Positions 1 to 9,734 of a stretch of 64,000 nucleotides of DNA are shown piece by piece (the first letter of the stretch is position 1; each line of letters starts with the position of its first letter). Both the position numbers and the translations under genes were made by a program. Under the pieces are notes generated by a model. That model was given only the letters and a program-made list of their open reading frames with translations. It had not been told where the DNA came from and did no database searches. This DNA comes from CAVXTT01 sp963764685 (lineage in GTDB: Bacteria; Bacteroidota; Ignavibacteria; Ignavibacteriales; Ignavibacteriaceae): the NCBI GenBank assembly GCA_963764685.1, contig CAVXTT010000016.1, forward strand, positions 1-64,000, in the 5' to 3' direction.

Positions 1-1
1 A

Positions 2-1288
2 GGCGGGCCCGGTAACGCAACAGATCCATCACCTTCAAATGGTGCTACAGGAGTTCCTATAAACCTTGCTGCTTTAAGCTGGACAAATCCTGCCGGTACA
101 ACAATTAACGAAGTTATCTTTAATGGTATCACAGTATATTCAGGCCCAGCCGTAACATCTTACCCTGTTCCCGGTCCTCTTACATATAATACAAATTACA
201 CCTGGCGTGTAAGAACCATTAGCGGTACAGGAACTACTAACGGGAGAACCTGGAACTTCACCACAACGCCGAATACTTACTTAGCAATATGTGATGATTT
301 CACTGGATTTAACTGGACACCAATTGGACCTCTCGGAAATACAAACTGGGGTACTAATCCTACATCTAATACCGGAGGTATATCTCCTGAACTAAGATTC
401 AACTGGAATCCTTCATTTGTAGGCGTCAGCAAACTCCTGTCTCCTTTGACGAATAATCCACCTGCAGGTAATCCGGTTGATCTGACCTTCAGACACATGG
501 TCGACTGGTACTCAACTACCTTTAATCTTGGTGTAGGATATACAACTGACGGCGGTGCTAATGTTACTACTTTATGGACAATAAGCCCGACAGGGAATGT
601 TGGTCCCGAATATATAATTGTACCTACATTCATTTCACCTGGTAACTTCCAGTTCGTAATTTGGTTCAGCGGTGATTCATTTGAAATCGACTATTGGTAT
701 ATAGATGATTTCTGTGCAGCTACTGTTCCTGTTGAACTTAGCAGCTTTACTGCTTCTGCACTTAACGGTTCAATTAACCTGAAATGGTCAACATCTTCCG
801 AAACTAACAATAAAGGTTTTGAAGTTCAGAAAAAAGTTAGCGGAACCGACTATTCAGCTATTGCCTTTATTGAAGGACATGGTACCACAGTTCAGATCCA
901 AAACTATACCTACAGTGATCAGAATATAAGCAATGGAACCTATACCTACAGATTGAAACAAATCGATCATAACGGAACATTTGAATATTCAAATGAAGTT
1001 GAAGTTGATGTAAATACACCTGCCGGATTTGCATTAAACCAGAACTATCCAAATCCTTTTAACCCCACAACTACAATAAGTTATTCAATACCCCTGGGCA
1101 TCAACAAAGTTATCTTAAGCATTTACGATATCCTTGGTAATGAACTCGCAATACTTGTAAATGAAGAAAAACCTGCCGGGGAATACCAGGTCTTATGGGA
1201 TGCTTCTGCTTATTCAAGCGGTGTATATTTCTATAGACTTACAGCCGGTGAATTTACTTCTACAAAAAAACTTTTACTGATGAAGTAA
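2..1288 (+). CDS. T9SS type A sorting domain protein, C-terminal part (5' end outside window)
   Basis: An open frame runs from the first bases of the window to the TAA at 1286-1288, so the gene begins upstream; the ATG at 446 is only an internal methionine. The visible 428 residues hold a fibronectin-III-like domain (about 1-85), a jelly-roll-like region ending near an IDYWYIDDFC motif (about 90-240), a second FN3-like domain starting PVELSSFTA (about 243-335) and a C-terminal T9SS sorting domain with NYPNPFNPTTTI and a final TSTKKLLLMK. By family knowledge such proteins cross the outer membrane through the type IX system and are anchored or released at the surface. The adhesive or binding role is inference. 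Its sorting domain is close to that of the next gene. Confidence 0.85.
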   Translation, partial: GGPGNATDPSPSNGATGVPINLAALSWTNPAGTTINEVIFNGITVYSGPAVTSYPVPGPLTYNTNYTWRVRTISGTGTTNGRTWNFTTTPNTYLAICDDFTGFNWTPIGPLGNTNWGTNPTSNTGGISPELRFNWNPSFVGVSKLLSPLTNNPPAGNPVDLTFRHMVDWYSTTFNLGVGYTTDGGANVTTLWTISPTGNVGPEYIIVPTFISPGNFQFVIWFSGDSFEIDYWYIDDFCAATVPVELSSFTASALNGSINLKWSTSSETNNKGFEVQKKVSGTDYSAIAFIEGHGTTVQIQNYTYSDQNISNGTYTYRLKQIDHNGTFEYSNEVEVDVNTPAGFALNQNYPNPFNPTTTISYSIPLGINKVILSIYDILGNELAILVNEEKPAGEYQVLWDASAYSSGVYFYRLTAGEFTSTKKLLLMK

Positions 1289-1588
1289 AATTCTGGGTAA
1301 ACAGATTGAGTGAAAGTAACAAAGACTGAAAAGGGTATAGAGAATTTCAATTGAAATGTGAAATTAAACTAACTAATAACAGTTTGTTTGTTTATTTCTT
1401 AAATCCCTTTTGGGCAAATTAACCCCTTATATTTTGTGCCTAATACAACTGCTTTATGATCCCTCTACTGTTAATCATCATCTGATTTTGTGAGAGAAGG
1501 GACACCTGGTTATTATTTTATTTTCTATTTTTTAACTAACCCCGCGGTATAAAGAAGCAATCTGTTTATTAGAGATGTCTATACTCAT

Positions 1589-1870
1589 ATGAAAAATGTA
1601 TATATCACTTTGGCATTTGCTGTTCTGCTTAATATTAGTCTGCCGGCCCAATTGCGCTGGATTAATCCTATACCTTCAGGCAACGATATTTCCTCCATAT
1701 TTTTTACTGATGAAAATACGTGCTATGCTGCAGGTTCATTCGGGACAATTATAAAAAGTATAAATGGAGGGGATGATTGGACAGTACTCAAAAGCGGAAT
1801 ATCAACCAGGATTAACTCTCTTTTTTTACGGGTAGCAGTACAGGCTACGCAGCCGGGGATTCCGGTATAA
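1589..1870 (+). CDS. Ycf48-like repeat T9SS protein, N-terminal fragment (frameshifted)
   Basis: This is the first of three frame segments of what reads as one gene (1589-3677). It opens with a signal peptide ending LNISLPAQ, then the first beta-propeller repeat with the NGGDDW motif. The frame breaks in a run of seven T at 1821-1827; one base more or less restores the reading TGSSTGYAAGDSG and the next repeats. Either a homopolymer sequencing error or a real mutation could explain it. Confidence 0.6.
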   Translation: MKNVYITLAFAVLLNISLPAQLRWINPIPSGNDISSIFFTDENTCYAAGSFGTIIKSINGGDDWTVLKSGISTRINSLFLRVAVQATQPGIPV

Positions 1871-3375
1871 TTCTGAAGACTACTGATGCCGGCACCAACT
1901 GGCAGAAATTAAACAGCGGAACTACAGAATGGCTGTCCTCAATCATCTTTACTGACAGTCTTACGGGCTTTGTTTCCGGGGACCTTATTCTTAAAACAAC
2001 CGACGGGGGAATGAATTGGGTGCTGAAGAGTGTTTCTTCCTTTAAGTATATTTTTTTCCGTGACAGTAATTATGGAATTGCTGTTGGCAGCGGAGGCGCA
2101 TATATACTCGAAACGTTTGATGGCGGAGAGTTCTGGCAGCAGAGGTTCCTTGGATTATGGGCCTATAAGGGGATCTTCCTCGATGCGAACAATGCTATTA
2201 TGATCGGCAGCAACAGGAAAGTATTAAGATCTTCTGACGGAGGGCAAAACTGGACTCAGCAGGAGATTTCTTTTCTTCCGGGAGGACAATTCGTCGATAT
2301 TTATTTTACAGACATGCACCACGGAGTAATTACGGGTACCCAAGGAATAATTATCAAAACAACCGACGGGGGGGATACCTGGACTGATATAAGCACCGGT
2401 GAAAACTGGTGGTATTCTGCCGCATCCTTTAATAACGAACTAAAAGGATATATTGTCGGTAGCGGCGGGAGAATTCTCAGAACGACCGACGGTGGTAACT
2501 CCTGGGTAAATACAACAGGTATCAGCGTTAACTCTTTCAGCTCCATTCATTTTTTCGATAACTTAACAGGTGTTATTGCCGGATCATCCGGTAATATTTA
2601 TAAAACTTCAGACGGGGGAAGTAACTGGATAAAACAGAACAGCGGAACGCCTATGAATCTCAGGGATATTTCCTTTTCAGAAGGCAATACAGGAATTGCT
2701 GCCGGTGATTCAGGAACAATAATGAAAACTACAGACGGAGGCAGCAGCTGGATGCAACTTCCCGGTATTACTGCTAAAACTATTTATGGCGTAGAGGTAA
2801 ATGACGATGATACATATTTTGCAGTCGGAGGAGACTATGGGATTCAGGGAAATGCTTTTATAATAAAATCTATTGACGGAGGAGAGACCTGGAAAGAAAC
2901 ATTCAACGGAAATGAGACAGTTCTGAGTAGTATATATTTTACGGATTCACTTAATGGACTGGCGGTTGGGCTAGGCGCGTTATTAAAAACTACAGACGGC
3001 GGAGAGAGTTGGATTTATAAGAATTACTCCTCAGCTCATCTGCTGGGTGTTTTTATGGCAGATTCCCAAACCGCGTGGGCTGTCGGCTATTTCGGAATTA
3101 TTCTTAAGACAACCGACGGAGGAGAAGTATGGTTTGAGCAGTCCTCCTGGAGCCCCTGGACCCACCTGCAGGCAGTTTCCTTTACCGATGATCAAAATGG
3201 AGTAATAGTTGGAGATGATGGAAAAATATTAGTCACCAATAACGGTGGAGATAACTGGCACACCGAATATTTCCCGACTGATAAGCCACTTGCTGATGTT
3301 TATGTATTCAGCCCCGGTGAGGCTGTAATTATTGGCGGCGGTGGAACTATCCTCTCGTCAAGAGGCACTGCGTAG
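1828..3375 (+). CDS. Ycf48-like repeat T9SS protein, central beta-propeller segment
   Basis: This is the middle segment of the split gene. It has no start of its own: homology-like repeats run back to 1828, upstream of the internal ATG at 2011. About ten tandem repeats of roughly 43 residues each carry the signature TTDGGxxW, which is the Ycf48/Hcf136 or sialidase-type beta-propeller repeat. In plastids and cyanobacteria Ycf48 assists photosystem II assembly; in this setting, with a signal peptide upstream and a T9SS tail downstream, the propeller is more likely a secreted binding or glycan-interacting domain, which is inference. The frame ends at a TAG at 3373-3375, but the neighbouring frame (from about 3360) continues into the sorting domain. 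Confidence 0.75.
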   Translation, partial: TGSSTGYAAGDSGIILKTTDAGTNWQKLNSGTTEWLSSIIFTDSLTGFVSGDLILKTTDGGMNWVLKSVSSFKYIFFRDSNYGIAVGSGGAYILETFDGGEFWQQRFLGLWAYKGIFLDANNAIMIGSNRKVLRSSDGGQNWTQQEISFLPGGQFVDIYFTDMHHGVITGTQGIIIKTTDGGDTWTDISTGENWWYSAASFNNELKGYIVGSGGRILRTTDGGNSWVNTTGISVNSFSSIHFFDNLTGVIAGSSGNIYKTSDGGSNWIKQNSGTPMNLRDISFSEGNTGIAAGDSGTIMKTTDGGSSWMQLPGITAKTIYGVEVNDDDTYFAVGGDYGIQGNAFIIKSIDGGETWKETFNGNETVLSSIYFTDSLNGLAVGLGALLKTTDGGESWIYKNYSSAHLLGVFMADSQTAWAVGYFGIILKTTDGGEVWFEQSSWSPWTHLQAVSFTDDQNGVIVGDDGKILVTNNGGDNWHTEYFPTDKPLADVYVFSPGEAVIIGGGGTILSSRGTA

Positions 3376-3677
3376 CGTTAGCGGGATTTCTCATCAGGAA
3401 AGTTTGAAGAATTTTACATTAAACCAGAATTTTCCAAATCCCTTTAATCCATCAACAAAAATCAGATATGCTATACCAGGAGGTACAACTGCCAAAGTTA
3501 CCTTAAGCATTTACGATATCCTCGGCAATGAAATTGCAGTGCTTGTAAATGAAGAAAAACCTGCCGGGGAATACCAGGTTGAATGGGATGCTTCTGCTTA
3601 TTCAAGCGGTGTATATTTTTACAGACTTACAGGCAGGTGAATTTACTTCAACAAAAAAACTTTTATTGATGAAGTAA
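3332..3677 (+). CDS. T9SS sorting domain of the frameshifted Ycf48-like protein
   Basis: This third segment carries NQNFPNPFNPSTKI and the GNEIAVLVNEEKPAG stretch of a T9SS type A sorting domain. It lies in a different frame from the propeller, with the slip near 3365-3375. A further slip near 3635 (acaggcagg against acagccgg in the first gene of the window) gives an early stop at 3640; in the other frame the expected EFTSTKKLLLMK end is intact and stops at 3675-3677. Three slips in one gene suggest poor base accuracy or a pseudogene. Confidence 0.6.
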
Positions 3678-3748
3678 AATTCTCCAGGTAGTAATGTTAA
3701 TAATATCCAGGAACTGTTGTTCTGGAACCATTCAATTATGATGAAATC

Positions 3749-5161
3749 TTATGGTTTTATATTCCAGTTCATTCTGAAAAAGTTATCTGGATCCCACTTT
3801 CTTTTTATTTCACGCAGCCGTACCATAGATTTACCGAGAGCAGCCGTGGTGCGGTCGTCTTTATCATCGGCATTAAGGAAGTTTAAGTAAGTACCTCCTG
3901 TAGAAAATTCCTTCATATCCTCCCAGGCATTTCTTGCCCACAGGATATTTTTTTCATCATCCGTGGCTTGTTCCCAGGCTGAGGTTATATTGAGTACAAA
4001 CTTAGCACTCCGGTTGCCTGCCGGAGAATGGTTATCATCAAGTTCATTTAATGCTCCTCCCAACTGAAACAGTATCATAGCAGAAAAAGGGGAGGATATT
4101 TTTTCTCCGTTAGATATAAATTTTCTGTTTAATTCCGGTGTAATCTCATTCAGATATTCACTTTTCCAGTAATAACGTCTTCCTTTGGGATTGGCTGTAT
4201 CCAGAATTGACTGCATTTGAACGTATGATCGTTTTGTTATAATGTCGGCTATCGGCTTTCCAAATGACTTCACCGGTGCAAGGTATTTATCGGCTTCTTC
4301 AGGCTTACCGCTCCAGCAGGCGAGAATCATTATTACAGGTTTTAAATGCCACTCCTTAGGAATCCAGGGTGCCGGAGGGGAGGGACGCATAATTGCAACA
4401 AGCGTCAGCTCGCGGGGGGCGTTTTTCGCAATATCTCTGTACAATTCCAAAACACGTTCTGACTCTTCTGCAGACCAGAGGATAACACCTCCTGTAATTT
4501 CGGGACCGACAGGATAAATTTTATAATCTATTGATGTTACTACTCCAAAATTTCCTCCGCCCCCTCTGAGCGCCCAATATAAATCAGGATTCTCATTCTC
4601 GTTTGCATTTACCAGTCTGCCATCTGAGGTTACTACCTCCATTCCGGTCAGATTATCGGCAGTCCATCCCCAGCGCCTTGTAAGATAACCGAAACCGCCT
4701 CCAAGTGTAAGTCCTGCAATTCCTGTCTGTGAAACAAAACCTAGAACTGCTGCTAGTCCATGCAGCTGTGTCTCCCTGTCAACATCTCCAAGCAAGCAGC
4801 CGCATTGTGCATGTGCAGTGTGTGATTTTTTATCTGTCCATACCCCTCTCATCAGAGACATATCGAGCATTATACCTCCTTCGGCGGCAGCAAGTCCGGC
4901 TATATTATGCCCTCCTCCCTTAATACACAACAGCAGGTTATGTTCCCTTGCAAAAATTACAGCAGCAATTATATCAGCTGCGCCGATACATTTAACTATA
5001 ATTGCAGGGCTTTTGTCAGTCATTGCATTCCAAACAGAACGTGATTCATTATAACCATTATCCCCGGGCACCAGCACAGGTCCTTTTAGTTTCATCTTAA
5101 ATCCGTCAAAGATTTCACTGTTTATAGAGGCATCATGCCCGTCAAGGGTTTTCACTGTCAT
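3749..5161 (-). CDS. FAD-binding oxidoreductase, berberine-bridge-enzyme family
   Basis: This 470-residue protein has the two family domains: an FAD-binding PCMH/VAO domain (about 45-220) and a C-terminal BBE domain ending in WDPDNFFRMNWNIKP. KGGGHN places the usual covalent flavin histidine at His85, followed by VSQTGIAGLTLGGGFG. The cysteine that forms the second flavin link in bicovalent members is replaced by Ser/Gln around residues 144-145, so a mono-covalent FAD is predicted. Members oxidise sugars, alcohols or secondary metabolites with O2; the substrate cannot be read here. No signal peptide is visible, so it is probably cytoplasmic. It converges with the T9SS gene to its left and appears monocistronic. 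Confidence 0.9.
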   Translation of the reverse strand: MTVKTLDGHDASINSEIFDGFKMKLKGPVLVPGDNGYNESRSVWNAMTDKSPAIIVKCIGAADIIAAVIFAREHNLLLCIKGGGHNIAGLAAAEGGIMLDMSLMRGVWTDKKSHTAHAQCGCLLGDVDRETQLHGLAAVLGFVSQTGIAGLTLGGGFGYLTRRWGWTADNLTGMEVVTSDGRLVNANENENPDLYWALRGGGGNFGVVTSIDYKIYPVGPEITGGVILWSAEESERVLELYRDIAKNAPRELTLVAIMRPSPPAPWIPKEWHLKPVIMILACWSGKPEEADKYLAPVKSFGKPIADIITKRSYVQMQSILDTANPKGRRYYWKSEYLNEITPELNRKFISNGEKISSPFSAMILFQLGGALNELDDNHSPAGNRSAKFVLNITSAWEQATDDEKNILWARNAWEDMKEFSTGGTYLNFLNADDKDDRTTAALGKSMVRLREIKRKWDPDNFFRMNWNIKP

Positions 5162-5720
5162 TATATCTCCTAGTTATTAAATGTGAGTTTAAAAAGATTA
5201 GAGGTAAAAGAAAAAAAGAATCATTCGTTCGGGAGGTTTTTACGAATTCTTCATTTCCTGAAAGGAAGTTTAATTACAGGTTAAAATATTTAAAGTGTTT
5301 TGCATCATCATCTATTAATTATTTTTACATCACTACAGCAGATATTTTCATTTACATAACCTGATCTGCTAACCATGGGAAGAGAACCCGAGATCTTCTA
5401 TGATTCATTTATAAGATAATCCGAACTGGTCAATTATGCTTCTGCCCCCGAATATAGCCTTTGTTGGAATGAATTTCTAAATAAAAGAAGGCCGTACTTA
5501 ACTGAGTTCACAACTGTTTTCATAAAGTATCCTGGATTATATATGAAAAAACAAAATTATAAAGCGACGGAATTTGACAAAAATGAAAATAAAACAAATT
5601 ATGGACAAAATAAAAATGCGAAATATGTCTATAATAGCTGGCTCAGGGACAGGTTATATATCATGGTATATGAGATCTGCTGGTTTGAACAGCTAGTTAA
5701 TCCATTCAAGCAAATAAAAC
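5162..5720. other. Intergenic region with no supported gene
   Basis: This 560-bp stretch between the FAD oxidoreductase start and the end of the convergent methyltransferase holds no convincing gene. A 68-codon frame at 5543-5749 has Lys/Asn-rich low-complexity sequence, no ribosome binding site and runs into the methyltransferase on the other strand. I saw no repeat or clear promoter box. Confidence 0.5.
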
Positions 5721-6431
5721 TTAAATTAACCCATCCCGCTTCCGCATGATAATAATAAATTCACTGCCCTTTAATTTTCCAAATGACACCACCTTAAAAA
5801 AGCTCTTTAAAAGAAGGTAAACACTTTTAAGAAGTTCAGCATGCTTTGTTCTTTTAAAAGTATAACTAAAATCTGTAATATCCCATAAATCGGAGAATGG
5901 TACATCCAGTCCATGCTCACCAGCATATTTTTTCAGTTTCTGTGGTGCAATCTGATATTTTAAATAAGTTTTAAAAGGACCCGTATCCTCCTTGCCGGCG
6001 TTCTTCTGCTTATAAATTAATTTATAATACAACACATGGATCCAGTGGGGAGAAAATTTTGTAAATAATCCTTTAAACGACATCAGGTTGGGAATCTTTA
6101 CCAGAAGAAGTCCCCCCGGTTTCAAAGCTGTGTGCATATTATCCAACGCAAGCCGCGGTTTCTTAAGATGTTCAAGAACATCCCAGCATACAATTATATC
6201 ATATTTTGCTGCAGGGTGAGTATATGTCTGCAGATCTCCCTGGATTTTTTCATGGATATATTTATTTCTCTCAAGCTGCTTAGCGGAAATATCAATGCCT
6301 GTAATCCTCGCCGCTGTATTAAAAGTAATTTTGCCTAATGACCCGCAGCCGGCTTCGAGAACATTAATAGTATCTTTTGCAGCAAACTCCTTTTGTATAA
6401 ATTCTTGCAGGCTTTTGTATATATCACTCAT
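5721..6431 (-). CDS. Class I SAM-dependent methyltransferase
   Basis: This 236-residue protein has a Rossmann methyltransferase fold. Motif I reads VLEAGCGS (about residues 24-31), followed by the acidic end of beta2 in ITGIDIS; the YDIIVCWDVLEHLKKP segment is the post-II motif of ubiquinone/cyclopropane-type methyltransferases (methyltransf_11/23 group), and LKPGGLLLVKIPN is motif III. The C-terminal 90 residues are basic and aromatic and would form the substrate lid. The acceptor is unknown; relatives act on small molecules, lipids or glycans. It stands alone, transcribed leftward. Confidence 0.85.
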   Translation of the reverse strand: MSDIYKSLQEFIQKEFAAKDTINVLEAGCGSLGKITFNTAARITGIDISAKQLERNKYIHEKIQGDLQTYTHPAAKYDIIVCWDVLEHLKKPRLALDNMHTALKPGGLLLVKIPNLMSFKGLFTKFSPHWIHVLYYKLIYKQKNAGKEDTGPFKTYLKYQIAPQKLKKYAGEHGLDVPFSDLWDITDFSYTFKRTKHAELLKSVYLLLKSFFKVVSFGKLKGSEFIIIMRKRDGLI

Positions 6432-6661
6432 GACATACTCTTATGAGAAGAATTGACTTAAACTTATGAGTGTAATTAGACTAAAGTGTGAGTTATGACA
6501 AAGATTTAAAAAATTCAGCAGATTTTATTTTTACAATATAAATGAGTCTACCGCCAAGCTTATGAGTATGTAGCGATCGGACTGAATGCAACCTTAAGTC
6601 TTTTTGTTTAATTTTACCAATGAAGTTTAAACTGTTTTAATCCATTTATCAGAGACAACCG

Positions 6662-7258
6662 ATGCTGCAGGCGTCTGTTGGTGAAGCAGCCCGTGAAACT
6701 TCTGCCGGCTTAGGAGATGATAACAAAGCAGTACTGCCAATGGTTCAGGGACGCCTATCTGCAAAGTTCCCTGGAAATTTCATACTGGGAGTTTATGCAG
6801 TGTATGCAGCTTTCTCACCCGTTCCTGATACCTCCTCTTACGATTTTAATACAACAGGATTCGGTATAGACTTTACACTGCCGATTCATCAGTATTTTGA
6901 ACTCCAGGGTGAAGTTAACAGCGGTACAAATCTTAATAACTCTAATCTCTTTACAATTGCCGGTCCCGGCAGTAAAGCTGATGAAAGAAAAACCCTGGCT
7001 TTGTGGGCTAGTATTACCTCGAAAATAACCCAACACTTTGAAGTAGCCCTCGGGGGCGGTCTGGATCAGAATAAAACTGAAAATATTCCCTCCGGCATCA
7101 TTGAACGGAACTTTACAGTCTACGCTGATTTCATTTTTCCGATTGCTTACGGGTTTTCAATATCGGCAGAAGCAGGCAATATCAACACAAAAGTCAAGGG
7201 CACAGAAGAGAATAATACAGCCCTTTACGCATTCCTTTCCGGTAAGATAACTTTTTAA
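6662..7258 (+). CDS. Outer-membrane beta-barrel-like protein, probably lacking its N-terminus
   Basis: The 198 residues alternate polar and hydrophobic positions as in amphipathic beta strands and end in a terminal Phe (SGKITF), as outer-membrane barrels do. There is no signal peptide. Forty-two bases upstream and in the same frame, ATG at 6620 starts MKFKLF, which looks like a signal-peptide beginning, then hits TAA at 6638. The gene may therefore be a truncated remnant of a longer porin-like protein, or the N-terminal part may be lost to a deletion. Product family not recognised. Confidence 0.5.
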   Translation: MLQASVGEAARETSAGLGDDNKAVLPMVQGRLSAKFPGNFILGVYAVYAAFSPVPDTSSYDFNTTGFGIDFTLPIHQYFELQGEVNSGTNLNNSNLFTIAGPGSKADERKTLALWASITSKITQHFEVALGGGLDQNKTENIPSGIIERNFTVYADFIFPIAYGFSISAEAGNINTKVKGTEENNTALYAFLSGKITF

Positions 7259-7384
7259 GTTTGGAGTACGGCGAAGATCCGGGAGACACAACAGGAACTA
7301 ATCCGGCTCCTGGTTCTTCTAAATTAAAATTACTAAGAACTTATACTATTAACTCTCATCTCTTTATTCATAATTTTTAATCCC

Positions 7385-7449
7385 GCGGCCTATGCCCGGC
7401 CAGTGTCCGGCCTATGCCCGGCCGAAAAGAACCTTTCCGGCCGAAAGTA
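7385..7449. repeat. CGGCC-rich direct and inverted repeat cluster
   Basis: Five CGGCC cores lie within 65 bp, including two direct copies of CCTATGCCCGGCC and an inverted pair CGGCCGAAA / TTTCCGGCCG. It is a local GC island in AT-rich DNA downstream of the barrel gene; it could fold as a transcript end but has no clean T-run. Confidence 0.5.
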
Positions 7450-7624
7450 ACCTGCTGATATGCTCCTCAATAGCCGGGAACAAGTCAATTAAGAAGAAAT
7501 AATGAACTTTTAATACCGCAAAAAAATTAGAATAGATGTTTATGCCCGAAATGTGGCCGGAATATAGGGGTTTAGCTTTCAGAGAGATCTTTCCACCACC
7601 AGATGGAAGTATGCTATATTGTGT

Positions 7625-7676
7625 TGACAGGCCGCCTCGTATTAATAGTTTAATATTAATTTGGGGCGGCCTGTCA
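7625..7676. repeat. GACAGGC-stem palindrome, copy 1
   Basis: The perfect 12-bp arms TGACAGGCCGCC and GGCGGCCTGTCA flank an AT-rich 28-nt loop. The same GACAGGC-NGC stem recurs at 7707, 12228 and 22508. Confidence 0.75.
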
Positions 7677-7706
7677 GTACAGGAGCCATGTATCCTGTCA
7701 AGTGGT

Positions 7707-7758
7707 GGACAGGCTGATTCTCAATATTAATTTAAAGATAATTCAGGGCAGCCTGTCC
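7707..7758. repeat. GACAGGC-stem palindrome, copy 2
   Basis: The arms GGACAGGCTG and CAGCCTGTCC pair perfectly over 10 bp around a 32-nt loop that again contains AATATTAATTT. It lies 31 bp after copy 1 and upstream (in map order) of the 3' end of the leftward DUF486 gene, so it could also act as that gene's terminator. Confidence 0.7.
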
Positions 7759-7806
7759 GGACGGGCGATATTTTATTTCTTAAATCTGAGGAGGCGTACG
7801 GAGGGA

Positions 7807-8136
7807 TTACCATTTCTTAAAGATAAAGAATGCTGCGAGGATGATGAAAATAAAACCGACTGCATAATTCCATCTGAATTCTTCCCTGAGATACATAATG
7901 GAGAAGACACTGAACACAATAAGTGTAATTATTTCCTGTATTGTTTTCAGCTGGGCAGCTGTGAACTGTCCATAGCCTATGCGGTTTGCCGGAACCTGGA
8001 ATATATATTCAAAGAAAGCAATGCCCCAGCTGACAAGTATTACAATCCACAGCGGTGAGCTTTTGTATTTCAAATGTCCGTACCAGGCAAAGGTCATAAA
8101 TATATTTGAAACGGTTAAAAGGATTATAGAGTTCAT
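7807..8136 (-). CDS. DMT-family small membrane protein (DUF486)
   Basis: This 109-residue protein has four predicted membrane helices and the family's characteristic TFAWYGHLK, WGIAFFEYIFQVPANRIGY and AQLKTIQEIITL segments, which match DUF486, a short branch of the drug/metabolite transporter superfamily. The length is typical. Function is not known for the family; such four-helix proteins usually work as dimers in the inner membrane. It is transcribed leftward, as is the MATE-like gene upstream, with a 90-bp gap, so the two could be cotranscribed. Confidence 0.85.
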   Translation of the reverse strand: MNSIILLTVSNIFMTFAWYGHLKYKSSPLWIVILVSWGIAFFEYIFQVPANRIGYGQFTAAQLKTIQEIITLIVFSVFSIMYLREEFRWNYAVGFIFIILAAFFIFKKW

Positions 8137-8226
8137 TGTAATTTATTTTTAACTGCAAAAGTAAGAAAATTGTTTAATTATTTTTGAATCATTAATGAGA
8201 AATTGCTCCCGGTAATAAAATAATAT

Positions 8227-9570
8227 TTAAGCCGGTTGGTCCGATATCTGAATTAATTTTTCTTTCAAAGCGGAAGTCGTGGGAGGGGATAAATAAATAC
8301 AGGCTGCTATTCTTCCGATGACAAAAGCAATTACAGCAGCAGCTGCACCGACCAGGGAAAATAGTTTTATACATAGAGCAATAACTATAAAGATCCCAAG
8401 AAACTCGACAGCGGTGCCGTAAGTTATTTGCCTGGTATTGCCGGCTTTTACCAGCACTGCCCGCTGGAAGCTTATAATAACAGTAAGAGCAGGGAAGAAT
8501 GACATAATCATCAAAGGTAAAAGTGCAAAATTTGTTAACGTTTCCGACAGGCCGGAAATATCTCTAAGCCATATTTCCGAAAGGGGAGTAAAGGCAATTA
8601 TCATTAAGATCCCTGCAGCAGAGGCAGCAAGCTTAATTGCAAAGCGTCTCAGTTCCTGAAGTCCATTGTAATTGTCCCCTATCAATGTAATAACTACTTC
8701 CTGGTATGATAATCCAAGTGCCCTGAATATGAAAACAAAGGATGTAACAACCGGCATTACTGCAAAGGATTCTATCGCCATTCTGCTTTGCCCTATAAAA
8801 AAAGTTACAAACGGCTGGATACCGAGAGTAAGCAATGAGGTAACAGCCAGGGGATAATAGAATTTAAATATTTCCCTTTGAGAAAGATTATCAGGTGAGC
8901 CGGAGGATTCAGCTTTAAGCCGTGCCAGTATTTTAATCGACATTATTTTGCTGGATACCGCTTCACAAATTACCGCAGTTGATAAAGCAGATGCACCGAC
9001 AACCACTCCCGGCAGGGAAGTAAAGCTGAATAAGACAAAAGCTGTAAGAGACATTGATAACAACCTTATTATTGTCCCGTAAGCAACCAGCCGGGTGGAA
9101 TTATTACGTATTAAAATACCCTGGTAAAATCTCCTGTAACCGATAGCTCCCGGCCACGGGATCAATATGATAACTGCAAGATGGCACAGATGGGAAACCT
9201 TTCCCGGCAGTCTTATCAAAGTTTCGGTAACAAAATAGAAGACCGGGGGGAGGACAAATATTAACATCACTCCTGTAAGAATCAGGCAAAGTGTATAGTT
9301 GAATTTCTTCAGCTGTTTAAATGCGGAATAATCTTTTACCAGTGCCGTGGAGGCACTCATCATCATTATTATGGGAGACTCAATAATCAGGGCAAGTGAA
9401 TATGCTATTCCGTATGCTGCGAGATTATATTCAGGTTCGGCTAATCTTGCAATTAAAGCTGCAAGGTAAGGACCCTCAACAGACATCATTAGCCAGGTGG
9501 CGGCTAAAGGCATCCAGAATTTAAGGATTTTTATTTGGGATAGTCCTGTCGGCAAGTACGGGTTATTCAT
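8227..9570 (-). CDS. MATE/MOP-superfamily membrane transporter-like protein
   Basis: This 447-residue integral membrane protein has about 12 hydrophobic segments and a two-fold repeated organisation, typical of the MOP flippase superfamily (MATE, ANK and polysaccharide flippases). Helix 1 carries WMPLAATWLMMSVEGP and the second half begins FYYPLAVTSLLTLGIQPFVTFF, which mirror each other as in MATE half-repeats. The charged cation-coupling residues of NorM are not obvious, so substrate and coupling ion are open. It ends 90 bp before the DUF486 gene on the same strand. Confidence 0.7.
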   Translation of the reverse strand: MNNPYLPTGLSQIKILKFWMPLAATWLMMSVEGPYLAALIARLAEPEYNLAAYGIAYSLALIIESPIIMMMSASTALVKDYSAFKQLKKFNYTLCLILTGVMLIFVLPPVFYFVTETLIRLPGKVSHLCHLAVIILIPWPGAIGYRRFYQGILIRNNSTRLVAYGTIIRLLSMSLTAFVLFSFTSLPGVVVGASALSTAVICEAVSSKIMSIKILARLKAESSGSPDNLSQREIFKFYYPLAVTSLLTLGIQPFVTFFIGQSRMAIESFAVMPVVTSFVFIFRALGLSYQEVVITLIGDNYNGLQELRRFAIKLAASAAGILMIIAFTPLSEIWLRDISGLSETLTNFALLPLMIMSFFPALTVIISFQRAVLVKAGNTRQITYGTAVEFLGIFIVIALCIKLFSLVGAAAAVIAFVIGRIAACIYLSPPTTSALKEKLIQISDQPA

Positions 9571-9734
9571 AATTATACTATTCTCAAACTTAAAGAATAT
9601 TTACAGATTTATTATTAATCCGGGCCGGAGAATTTCAGTTATTTCACTTCATCGATTAATCTGAATAGACAGTTCCTGCGGGGGAATTAAGAATTGTCAC
9701 TGATATTTCTCTTAAGTTCTTTATTTTTAAACAG

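Noticed and set aside
5543..5749. 68-codon ORF on the plus strand
   Set aside because: Low-complexity Lys/Asn-rich composition, no ribosome site, and its end overlaps the convergent methyltransferase.
7536..8058. Plus-strand ORFs of 64 and 118 codons
   Set aside because: The first runs through the GACAGGC palindromes; the second is mostly antisense to the DUF486 gene, which has clear family motifs.
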